Shown: piece after piece, positions 18,722-26,907 of the stretch | Numbering within the stretch: position 1 is the first letter of the stretch | Layout: every line of letters begins with the position of its first letter | Assembly: GCF_020907245.1 (NCBI RefSeq) | Contig: NZ_JAJJWH010000013.1 | Coordinates: 59,872 to 123,871 of the forward strand | Length of the DNA: 64,000 nt | Direction: 5' to 3' | Source: Pontibacter harenae | Lineage (GTDB): Bacteria; Bacteroidota; Bacteroidia; Cytophagales; Hymenobacteraceae | Notes under the pieces: model-generated | Told to the model about the DNA's origin: nothing | Database searches by the model: none | Seen by the model: the letters and a program-made list of their open reading frames with translations, nothing else | Made by a program: the position numbers and the translations under genes

Positions 18722-21700
18722 TTAAAAATCAATACCAACGTTAACAGAGTAAACTGGCGTTAGCGGGTAGCGGCCATAATCCACACCGATAGCAGCATTT
18801 CCTGCATTAGCGTTAGGGCCTACATAAGATCCAACTTCAGGGTCGTAACCAGAGTAACCTGTTATAGTAGCTACGTTCTGTGCACTAACTCCTATTCTAG
18901 CCCCTCTAATGTACTTCAGTTTATCCATCACTGAAGAAGGCAGGTTGTAGTTCAAAGTAATATTTTTAAGTCTTACAAAAGAACCATCTTCTACATACTT
19001 GTCAGTGTGACGAGTGAAGTTGTTGTTTCTGCTACTAGCTGCTATTCTGGCTACTGTCGTACCTGGGTTCAGCAGGTAAGGATTGCCTTCTTCGTCTAAA
19101 GCAACTTTGGCATAGTCAAATGCACCAGTAAACAGGTTACGACCTAGGTTAATGTTGTTCGGGTTAGTATTCTCGTTACGCAGGTAGTTATAAATGTCGT
19201 TCCCGAGAGTGCTTGTAATCAGTACACTTAGATCAAAACCTTTGTACGAGAAATCGTTGGTTAAACCTGCAAAATATTTTGGCCAAGGGTTACCGATAAA
19301 TGTCTGATCCTCACCTGTGATGATGCCATCACCATTGATATCGCGGTATTTCACATCACCTACCCAAATGCTGTTTTCTGCAATCGGGAAAGGGTTGCCA
19401 TTGTTATCAGCTGGGCGTGGGCTGTTCTGCAGGTCATCCATATCCTGGAATATACCTTCTTCTATATAGCCGTAGAACAACCAAGGAGCCTGACCTACTA
19501 CTGTACGCTGTGTCCAGTCATTCATCCACCAGTTGATGCGGTCTATCTGGCTGCTTTCAGTAGTTAAGCTTCTTACCTCAGTTTTAACGTGAGAAATATT
19601 GAAGTTAGTTGACCAGTGGAAGGCTGCATTGTCGATGTTGATGGTATTTAAGCTTAATGTCCATCCAGTGTTTCGCAAAGAACCGATGTTAACTGTAGGC
19701 GGCTGAATAGCACCGTTACCGTTTGTACCCATGTACCAAGGCAATGAGCTTCCTAAAATCAGGTTATCAGTATCTTTGATGTAGTAATCACCTTCTATCT
19801 GGATTCTATTTTCAAACAAACCTAAGTTAATACCAAAGTTGTTTGTTTTTGTCTCCTCCCACTGGAAGTTCGGGTTTGCATATCTGTTAGCTATAAAACC
19901 AGTACCCCATGGTGTTGGACCTGCGCCAAGTGTACCATATATAGCTGCACCACCTCCTTGAGAACCTGTCAGGCCAATCTCATAACGCAGCCTTAAGTCA
20001 CTTACAAAAGGAAGCGTAAAGAACTCCTCTTCAGATACTCTCCAAGCTGCTGATAATGATGGGAAATAACCCCATCTGTTTTCAGGACCGAAATTTACAG
20101 AACCATCTGCACGGAAAGCACCTGTAATAATATAGCGCTCATTGAAGTTATAGATGGCTCTACCTAAATAAGACTCCATCGCCCACTCACCTTGTCCGCC
20201 GTTAGCAGCACTTGTACTCGCATCACCAGCATTCAAGTCAATTACGTCATTCGAAGGAAAACCAGATCTCTGGCCAAACAAATTCTTCCATCTAGATTCA
20301 TTCACTTCATGGGTTGCCATCAGGTTGATACCGTGCTTACCAAATTGCTTTTGGTACTGTAGCATCTGGTTCCAGTTATAAGAAGTGTTTAAGCTGTTAT
20401 TATTATTTAAAACAGCTAGTGCATTTTGCTGATAACCGAACTGGTAAGTTGGCAGGAAATAAGTAGAGTTTGAAAAACCAACGTTTCCGTTAAAAGAAGT
20501 ATTGAAGTTCAGCCCTTCTATGATTTTGAATCCTAAAGTCAAACCTCCAAGTAACTGTCTTTTTTCCAAATCATTTTGAGTTATCTCTGCAAGACCAATT
20601 GGGTTTGGTGGCGTAAATTGCTCTGCTGTGTTATTCGGAGTTACAGTACCACCACCATACGTACCATCTAAGTTTCTTACTGGAATGTGTGGAGCTAACT
20701 GAATAGCTCTAGTGATAACATCAGATTGCGTGGTTGATATACTTTCGTTTGTTTGCGCGTAGTTGATGTTAGCTTTGATAGTAAGCCAATCCTTCGCTTG
20801 GTTATCTAAATTCAAACGTACTGAAGCTCTATCGAAGCCAGACCCCAAAGCAACACCTTCTTGGTTAAGGTATTCACCTGATAGGTAGTATGTTGTTTTT
20901 TCGCTACCGCCGCTCACGCTTACCTGGTGCTTTTGCATTGGAGCACTTTTGAATAGCTCATCCTGCCAATCAGTTCCGTTACCTAATAGAGAAGGATCTA
21001 AAAAGTCTTCACGCACATTACCGCCTGCAATGGCCTTATACTCGTTGTCCATCTGAGCATACTGGGGTAGACTCATAACATCTAGTTTTCGTGGAGCCGT
21101 TTGTAAACTGTACAGGTAAGCATAGTTGATACGGATATCACCAGCCTTACCACGCTTAGTCGTAATCAAAACAACACCGTTTGTTGCTCTAGAACCATAA
21201 AGCGCTGTAGCAGAAGGCCCCTGCAGGATTTCCATGCTCGCGATATCAGCTGGGTTCAGGGTAGAAAGCGGGTTAGAACCAGCAGGAGAAATAGCTCCTT
21301 CTATCTGCACACCGTCAATTACATAAAGCGGCTCGTTTGATCCACCGATAGAGTTTACACCTCGGATGTTAACAGAAATACCACCACCTGGTGCACCTGT
21401 GTTCTGTGTTACATACACACCTGCAGCACGTCCTTGAATAGCCTGCTCGATTGTAGTGTTAACGGTTTTCTCAATTTGCTCAGAGCCGATAGTTGTCTGA
21501 GCTCCTGTTACCTCACTTTTTCTAACTTCACCGTAACCTGTAACTACTACCTCCTGAAGTACTTTCTGATCTTCAGCCAGTGAAATATTGATTTGAGACC
21601 TTCCGTTAACATTCACCTCCTGCTGCGTATAACCAATATAAGTTACAATCAGCACTGCATTTGGTGCCGCCTGTAATCTATAGTTACCATCAACATCAGT

Positions 21701-21925
21701 GATAGCTCCTGTGGTAGTACCTTTCACACTAACACTAACCCCGATAAGAGGCGAGTTGTCTGCGGCAGAGGTAACCGTACCCGTCACGGTTTGCGCTGTT
21801 TGCGCAAAACCTAATAATCCCTGCAACAGAAACATCACCAGTAGTACTGGAGCTATTTTCCACGCAGGGAGAAAATTCACAGGGTTCTTTTTCAAACCCC
21901 CGTAAGTGTACATGTATTTCATCAT
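18722..21925 (-). CDS. SusC/RagA TonB-dependent outer-membrane transporter (first pair)
   Basis: A 1,067-residue protein. The signal region (VLLVMFLLQGLLGFAQ) is followed by a carboxypeptidase-regulatory-like beta-sandwich (VTGTVTSAADNSPLIGVSVSV), the TonB box region (LQEVVVTGYGEVRKSEVTGA), the plug (AIQGRAAGVYVTQNTGAPGG, GGSNEPLYVIDGVQIEG) and the 22-strand barrel ending VYSVNVGIDF. There is no STN domain, so it does not signal to an anti-sigma factor, and regulation must come from elsewhere. It opens a four-gene operon (susC-susD-SGBP-IPT) behind a long gene-free leader. The substrate is not certain; the GH26 relic just beyond the operon end points to mannan. Confidence 0.96.
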   Translation of the reverse strand: MMKYMYTYGGLKKNPVNFLPAWKIAPVLLVMFLLQGLLGFAQTAQTVTGTVTSAADNSPLIGVSVSVKGTTTGAITDVDGNYRLQAAPNAVLIVTYIGYTQQEVNVNGRSQINISLAEDQKVLQEVVVTGYGEVRKSEVTGAQTTIGSEQIEKTVNTTIEQAIQGRAAGVYVTQNTGAPGGGISVNIRGVNSIGGSNEPLYVIDGVQIEGAISPAGSNPLSTLNPADIASMEILQGPSATALYGSRATNGVVLITTKRGKAGDIRINYAYLYSLQTAPRKLDVMSLPQYAQMDNEYKAIAGGNVREDFLDPSLLGNGTDWQDELFKSAPMQKHQVSVSGGSEKTTYYLSGEYLNQEGVALGSGFDRASVRLNLDNQAKDWLTIKANINYAQTNESISTTQSDVITRAIQLAPHIPVRNLDGTYGGGTVTPNNTAEQFTPPNPIGLAEITQNDLEKRQLLGGLTLGFKIIEGLNFNTSFNGNVGFSNSTYFLPTYQFGYQQNALAVLNNNNSLNTSYNWNQMLQYQKQFGKHGINLMATHEVNESRWKNLFGQRSGFPSNDVIDLNAGDASTSAANGGQGEWAMESYLGRAIYNFNERYIITGAFRADGSVNFGPENRWGYFPSLSAAWRVSEEEFFTLPFVSDLRLRYEIGLTGSQGGGAAIYGTLGAGPTPWGTGFIANRYANPNFQWEETKTNNFGINLGLFENRIQIEGDYYIKDTDNLILGSSLPWYMGTNGNGAIQPPTVNIGSLRNTGWTLSLNTINIDNAAFHWSTNFNISHVKTEVRSLTTESSQIDRINWWMNDWTQRTVVGQAPWLFYGYIEEGIFQDMDDLQNSPRPADNNGNPFPIAENSIWVGDVKYRDINGDGIITGEDQTFIGNPWPKYFAGLTNDFSYKGFDLSVLITSTLGNDIYNYLRNENTNPNNINLGRNLFTGAFDYAKVALDEEGNPYLLNPGTTVARIAASSRNNNFTRHTDKYVEDGSFVRLKNITLNYNLPSSVMDKLKYIRGARIGVSAQNVATITGYSGYDPEVGSYVGPNANAGNAAIGVDYGRYPLTPVYSVNVGIDF

Positions 21926-23130
21926 AATTGACTTTAATAATGTTTAAATTTTACTGAATTGAACCTAGAATCTGGTGCACCTACACACCTGGCAATACTA
22001 CAACATCTGAACATCCTGTTCTTTTGACATGAATTTAACTTTGCATAAGGTTAGACATTGAAAACACTTTATAACTTGTATTTATATAAAGAGCACAAGA
22101 TACAAGCACATGATTTTGTGAAATCGGTTGCAATCTAAAAATGTTTGAGTTCTCAATTACTATATAATCTTATCCGATTATAATAGTTTTTTATCACTTT
22201 CACCTATAAAGCTTATTTTGTGGATGTGAGTATTTACTTAAATAACTTTTTAAAATAAGTAAACGCTCATTTACATCTCAAAGATAACAGAACCCCCGAT
22301 ACAAACAAATAAGTTTCACTCTTATAATATTATGTAAAAGCACCAGATAGTAAAGTAAGAGCATTAAAAATGTAGCTTAAAGACACACAGGCGCTACTTA
22401 CGAGGCAAACTGAGAAGTAGTTTCACCATTTAAAGAAATCATTTAGTTACAACACAGATGACTATTTAAGAAACATAGGTAGAACAGTAATTTTGCACTC
22501 AAATTTTCCTCTCTATTTTCTGCAGCTAATTTGTTTATAAAATTAATCTAATACCTCATTAGTAAATACATATACTTTTAAATCAAGGAATTAAGTACTC
22601 ATTATAAAATTGGCTACTACATTTAGTGTTATATTGACACAAATAAAATCTCTCCTGCACCTTCTACCGCAGTTTTAGGAAGAATGTGTAGGTAAAAACA
22701 AGCAAAATAGGTGGAGAATAATTTTTCTTTCTGACTAAAAATTTGTCTTTTGAGAGGGTGCTGGCATTAGATTTCTATCAATACCTACAGACAGGCATCA
22801 AGGGTAGAAAGAAAATTAATTTACAGCTAGAACTCTTTCAATTAAATCCATAATATTTATACTTATAGCGAAGGAATTTTTATGTTTGGGATGAGAAGAA
22901 TAGGCTTTAAGATGTTTCCTGTCCTCAGATATATCTTCTCTACCCTGCTAATCCTTAAGAATTGGGACTTTCATTTTTTTCTTGAACGATTAAGAGTACA
23001 CTCTTTCTTCAAAGTCGGAGTAACAATTCGCTCATTATGATTGGCTAAGCTAGTTAATCAGCAATACCATGTAAAAACAGATTAAAACAATGCTATTAAA
23101 TCAGAGCTTTTCGATAGGGTTAATAAAAAG
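21926..23130. other. Long gene-free region upstream of susC
   Basis: About 1.2 kb of AT-rich DNA with no credible reading frame on either strand. It must hold the promoter of the susC operon. An imperfect dyad lies at about 22223-22277: GAGTATTTACTTA faces TAAGTAAACGCTC, and both ends extend into GATGT. A partial match to the xyloglucan motif (AAATGTTTGAG) occurs at 22139-22149. No RNA gene was recognised. Confidence 0.5.
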
Positions 23131-23177
23131 CAAAGCGCCTGTGGCTTCTTTGCTATAAAGAAGCCACAGGCGCTTTG
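23131..23177 (-). terminator. Terminator with a perfect 21-bp stem after the SGNH gene
   Basis: Arms 23131-23151 and 23157-23177 (core AAAGCGCCTGTGGCTTCTTT) are exact reverse complements with a 5-nt loop. On the minus strand a T-tract (CTTTTTATTAA) follows. It lies 19 bp after the stop codon at 23196. Confidence 0.85.
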
Positions 23178-23195
23178 GTAAAACAGAATTAATTA

Positions 23196-23867
23196 TTACT
23201 TCTTATTATTTAATACTGCTGCTTTTCCCTTCGATGTTATTTCCTGGTATACTTCCTTCGCCAATAACCCTGCTCCTGCCTCATTTGGGTGTACGCCATC
23301 ATAAGTCAGTTCGGCTTTGCCAATGAAAGGTGTATAAAGGTCAATGGTTTCAACTTTAGCTTTTCTCGCAACCTTCTTAACGGCAGGCAAAATCTCCTCT
23401 TTCACGATACTTGCCGTAATACCCCATTTATCTTCAAAAACAGGTAAAGGATAGCAGATGTATACTTTCGGTTTGGAAGGCAGCATTTTGAATGATTTTA
23501 CCAGTTCAACGTAATCCTTCACAAATTCGTCTTTATACTCCCAGTTCTGCGGCTTCGTATCATTTGTACCTAGCTTTATAATAACTACATCTGGGTTCCA
23601 AGCCAGAACTTCCTGGTACTTGGCCTCTTTCCAGTAAGGAAGGTTACCTTTTTTCAAAAGAGTTCTTCCGCTAACACCATAGTTATGCACCTCATACTCC
23701 TCCCCTAACAACTGCTGCAAAGCCTGCGGATAAGTAGTTTTAAGCCCACTACCCTCCGTAATGCTATTGCCCACACAGGCAACCTTAATCTTTGACTGTG
23801 CCTGCACACTTACCGTGAAGAACAGCAGTAAGCTCAAGGCAAAAATTGATAAAAAAGATTTTCTCAT
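23196..23867 (-). CDS. Secreted SGNH/GDSL hydrolase, probable carbohydrate esterase
   Basis: The ATG at 23867 (MRKSFLSIFALSLLLFF) starts a proper signal peptide cleaved after VQAQ; the frame extends further upstream to 23975 but only with non-signal-like residues. Length 223. SGNH blocks are visible: block I GNSITEG (Ser nucleophile), block II GVSGRT (Gly), block III KLGTNDTK (Asn), and block V YDGVHPNEAG (Asp and His). The enzyme should remove acetyl or similar ester groups in the periplasm. It follows the DUF1080 gene by 205 bp, so it may have its own promoter. Xyloglucan side chains and mannans are both often acetylated, so the substrate is open. Confidence 0.85.
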   Translation of the reverse strand: MRKSFLSIFALSLLLFFTVSVQAQSKIKVACVGNSITEGSGLKTTYPQALQQLLGEEYEVHNYGVSGRTLLKKGNLPYWKEAKYQEVLAWNPDVVIIKLGTNDTKPQNWEYKDEFVKDYVELVKSFKMLPSKPKVYICYPLPVFEDKWGITASIVKEEILPAVKKVARKAKVETIDLYTPFIGKAELTYDGVHPNEAGAGLLAKEVYQEITSKGKAAVLNNKK

Positions 23868-24072
23868 GTTGATATTATAAAAGAAATTGAAGCTATAAGC
23901 TATAAAACTTAAATATGCTGTTTTGATAACTGAACAGCTACTGTGCTTGTTGGTGAGAACACACAACAAAGGCAAAAGTGGTATTGCAGCACCAAATTAA
24001 AACAAAGAACTAAAATAGAAGCAAGAAATGACCTACCTCAGTTCTAGTCCTTTGCTTCATACACATTTCCTC

Positions 24073-24846
24073 TTACAATTCTCTGATCCAAATATTGCGG
24101 TAAGCCACTGGGTTACCATGATCTTGTAAGCTGATAGGAGCTTTGCCGTGTGCTTTATACTCTGGCAGACCTATATACTCCGTCGGGCCTTTAATATCGA
24201 CATTATTTTGCACCAGCACCCCGTTATGCAGTACCGTTACACGGGCAGGCGAGAAAACAGAACCATCTTCTTTGAAACGTGGAGCTGTGTAGATAATGTC
24301 GTACACGTTCCACTCGTTTGGCTTACGCATAGCGTTTACCAGCGGACGGTGCTGCTTGTAAATACTGCCAGCCTGGCCGTTAGAGTAAGTGCGGTTGTTA
24401 TAGGAGTCCAGCACCTGTACTTCATAGCGGTCCTGCAAAAAAATGCCGCTGTTGCCTCTGCCCTGGCTGCTGCTCTGCACCAGATCTGGAGCACTCCATT
24501 CTATATGCAGCTGAAAGTCCTGGAATTCACGTTTAGTGGAGATGTCGCCTTTGCCTACCGTAAACTCACCGTTATTTACCTGCCACTGGGCTGCACCGCC
24601 ACCGTCCTTGGCTTTCCATTCTGATAAATTCTTTCCATCAAAAAGCACAATGGCATCTGAAGGCGCGGCCGTATTGTTCGTTCCTGGCGTTATTACACGT
24701 ACTTCTGGCTCCCAAAACTCTGTCATCTCGGGCACCATTTTAGGTGGTTTTGGCACTTCCTGCGCCTGTACTTGGGTAAAAGCAAAAAGTCCTAGAATTG
24801 CAGTTGTCAGGGCTGTTCTGATAAAACAAGTATGTTTTGTAGTCAT
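24073..24846 (-). CDS. DUF1080 (3-keto-disaccharide hydrolase-family) secreted protein
   Basis: A 257-residue protein with a signal peptide (cleavage near VQAQ, residue 29) and one DUF1080 domain: IVLFDGKNLSEWKAKDGG, GDISTKREFQDFQLHIEW, GRGNSGIFLQDRYEVQVLDS, PNEWNVYDIIYTAPRF. The fold is a concanavalin-like sandwich. The Pfam family is now linked to cleavage of 3-keto-glycosides formed by sugar C3 dehydrogenases. The protein lies 62 bp after the propeller/cytochrome c gene, in the same direction, and a second, larger DUF1080 protein lies just upstream. Hydrolytic activity here is inferred from family only. Confidence 0.85.
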   Translation of the reverse strand: MTTKHTCFIRTALTTAILGLFAFTQVQAQEVPKPPKMVPEMTEFWEPEVRVITPGTNNTAAPSDAIVLFDGKNLSEWKAKDGGGAAQWQVNNGEFTVGKGDISTKREFQDFQLHIEWSAPDLVQSSSQGRGNSGIFLQDRYEVQVLDSYNNRTYSNGQAGSIYKQHRPLVNAMRKPNEWNVYDIIYTAPRFKEDGSVFSPARVTVLHNGVLVQNNVDIKGPTEYIGLPEYKAHGKAPISLQDHGNPVAYRNIWIREL

Positions 24847-24908
24847 GGGGTGAAGTATATCTTATAGTTAAACTTAAAGAAACTTGAAATCTAATTAGTG
24901 TGGAAGAA

Positions 24909-26888
24909 TTAATTCAACGAATTTATCCACGCGGCTATTTTCAACGCATCGCTTTTCGGCACCTGCGGCATAGGTGGCATGGGTGTAGCATAGCCAGGCC
25001 AGTTCTCTGGCTTCGGCTCATGTATAAGCTCCACAATCTGCTGATCTGTATACTTTCGCTTCGCCACTTCTTTGAATGCTGGGCCAACCTGCTTCTTATC
25101 AGGATTATGGCAGGCAAGACAAGTATTTTTAGCCAGAATCGGTTTTACATCGGCAAAAGTAAGTGCTTCTTTTACAGGAGCAGCCTTCGCTTTGGTAGTA
25201 ACAGGTTTTGCGGCGGCAGTTGCTTTAGTGGCAGCTTTAGCCGTAGTTGCATTGGTAGCAGCTGTTTTCTGTTTCGCCTCCAACGCAGAATTGCGCGTAC
25301 TGACATCTTTTAGCACTAGCTTCTCCCCTGCTGGAATGCTGTTCAAGGTATAGTAGCCTGATGAGTGCACCAAGGTGTAGTAGTTTTCTTTTGCACGAAC
25401 ACCATCTAATTTAATTAAGTGAATATAGCCTTCACGCAGGCCATCTACCACAATGCGTGCTTTCATACCATCATCCGATACTTTCACTCCTTTTATAGTT
25501 AAATCCTTTCGGTTAACAGGCGGACTTCCGTAAACTGCGTGATATTTATAGACAAAGCTTTCTACTGAATATGAAGCCAGGTCCTCCGCTGATTTTTTAT
25601 CAACAGGTGTGGTGAACTCTACTTCAAAACCATCGGGCATGGCATGAACCGTACGCATCTCGAACGGTACTTTGTTGTTCCACACCAGGCGCTGCAAACC
25701 TTCGTTTGCTTCACCTGCCGAGCCCCAGCCACGATTCGTCTCACCTATAAACAAAGAGCCGTCCTTTGCCCAATCCATACGCAGTACACCAGATTGAAAG
25801 CCACTGCGAAAATCGAAGGCTATACCTTGATATTCTCCGTTTACTTTTTCCAGCACTACGCGCATAATTTTACTCTGCCCCTGATCTCCTACCAGTAGCT
25901 GTCCACCAAAAGGACCAAAATTACCTTCTGGTATTTTGATGATCTCAGAGTTTGAAATACCATAGATACCATGCGGCAACCACACAGCAGGCAGCTGCAG
26001 CTCAGGAAACTGCTTTTTCATATCGAACATAGTCACAAACTCTTCGTTCTGCCTGTTCTCTGGTTTTACTGGTTCACCGTTGGCATCCACTTCCTCACGT
26101 GTGTCCATTTTAGCAAATACCTGCTCCTGTTTCAGCTTTACAGGAGACTGTGGAGACTGAGCCCAACGCAAACCTCCTGGATGAACGGTAAAAGCACCTT
26201 GCTTCACATGCCATATACCGCCAGAACCAACCCAATCGCCTTGATTTTCGGAATAAAACATTTCTCCATCAATCATACCCAAACCAGCTGGCGAGCGCAT
26301 GCCTGTGGCCCAAGGCTCCATTTTCCCCTCTGGCGTAATGCGCAGCATCCAACCGCGCCACGGTGCCAGGCTCTTGGCGTGCCACCACGGGTCTGGGAAG
26401 CCGAGATTTGTAGTGACGAACATAGAACCATCTGGCGCCAACTTCGGACCGAAACTATATTCGTGGTAGTTGCCCGACAATGGCCAGGCGTACACCGTTT
26501 CAAACAGATCGGCTTTACCATCGTTGTCTGTATCGGTTAGTTTAGTGAGTTCGCCGCGCTGCGCACAGTATAGCGCGCCATCTTTATAGGCCAGACCCAG
26601 CACTTCGTGCAAACCAGAGGCAAACTTTCGGAAGAATGGCCTTGCACTTGTTGGATTCTCCACTATAAAAATATCGCCTCTGCGTGTAGAAATACCTAGA
26701 TCGCCATTTGGCAAAACCGTTAAGCCGCCTACTTCCAGCAAGGTGCCTTCTGGCGAACTTACACGCATAATCTTAAAGAAATCCTCCTCCATCGGCGACT
26801 CCTGCGCCTTTACTGCTGTGCTAAGGCCAGCTACTAACACACCTGCCATTAGCACCTTCCGCACAAACTTTCTACTTATATTTTTCAT
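24909..26888 (-). CDS. Secreted beta-propeller protein with C-terminal cytochrome c domain
   Basis: The chosen start is the ATG at 26888 (MKNISRKFVRKVLMAGVLVAGLS), which gives a signal peptide cleaved near VKAQ and avoids overlap with the upstream gene; 659 residues. Residues 30-390 form a sugar-dehydrogenase-like propeller (EVGGLTVLPNGDLGISTRRGD, FGPKLAPDGSMFVTTNLG, RSPAGLGMIDGEMFYSENQGDW). An Ig-like region (about 400-535) follows, then a 40-residue low-complexity Ala/Thr/Lys linker, then a cytochrome c domain with CLACH at 590-594 and a probable distal Met in the YATPMPPMPQ segment. It resembles PQQ-type dehydrogenases that feed electrons to a tethered haem, although PQQ ligands cannot be proven by eye. 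Flanked by two DUF1080 genes. Confidence 0.8.
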   Translation of the reverse strand: MKNISRKFVRKVLMAGVLVAGLSTAVKAQESPMEEDFFKIMRVSSPEGTLLEVGGLTVLPNGDLGISTRRGDIFIVENPTSARPFFRKFASGLHEVLGLAYKDGALYCAQRGELTKLTDTDNDGKADLFETVYAWPLSGNYHEYSFGPKLAPDGSMFVTTNLGFPDPWWHAKSLAPWRGWMLRITPEGKMEPWATGMRSPAGLGMIDGEMFYSENQGDWVGSGGIWHVKQGAFTVHPGGLRWAQSPQSPVKLKQEQVFAKMDTREEVDANGEPVKPENRQNEEFVTMFDMKKQFPELQLPAVWLPHGIYGISNSEIIKIPEGNFGPFGGQLLVGDQGQSKIMRVVLEKVNGEYQGIAFDFRSGFQSGVLRMDWAKDGSLFIGETNRGWGSAGEANEGLQRLVWNNKVPFEMRTVHAMPDGFEVEFTTPVDKKSAEDLASYSVESFVYKYHAVYGSPPVNRKDLTIKGVKVSDDGMKARIVVDGLREGYIHLIKLDGVRAKENYYTLVHSSGYYTLNSIPAGEKLVLKDVSTRNSALEAKQKTAATNATTAKAATKATAAAKPVTTKAKAAPVKEALTFADVKPILAKNTCLACHNPDKKQVGPAFKEVAKRKYTDQQIVELIHEPKPENWPGYATPMPPMPQVPKSDALKIAAWINSLN

Positions 26889-26907
26889 GTCTGATAATCT
26901 TCTAAAT

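Noticed and set aside
22036..22044. TAACTTTG on the plus strand in the susC leader as a promoter
   Set aside because: It points away from susC and no plus-strand gene follows.
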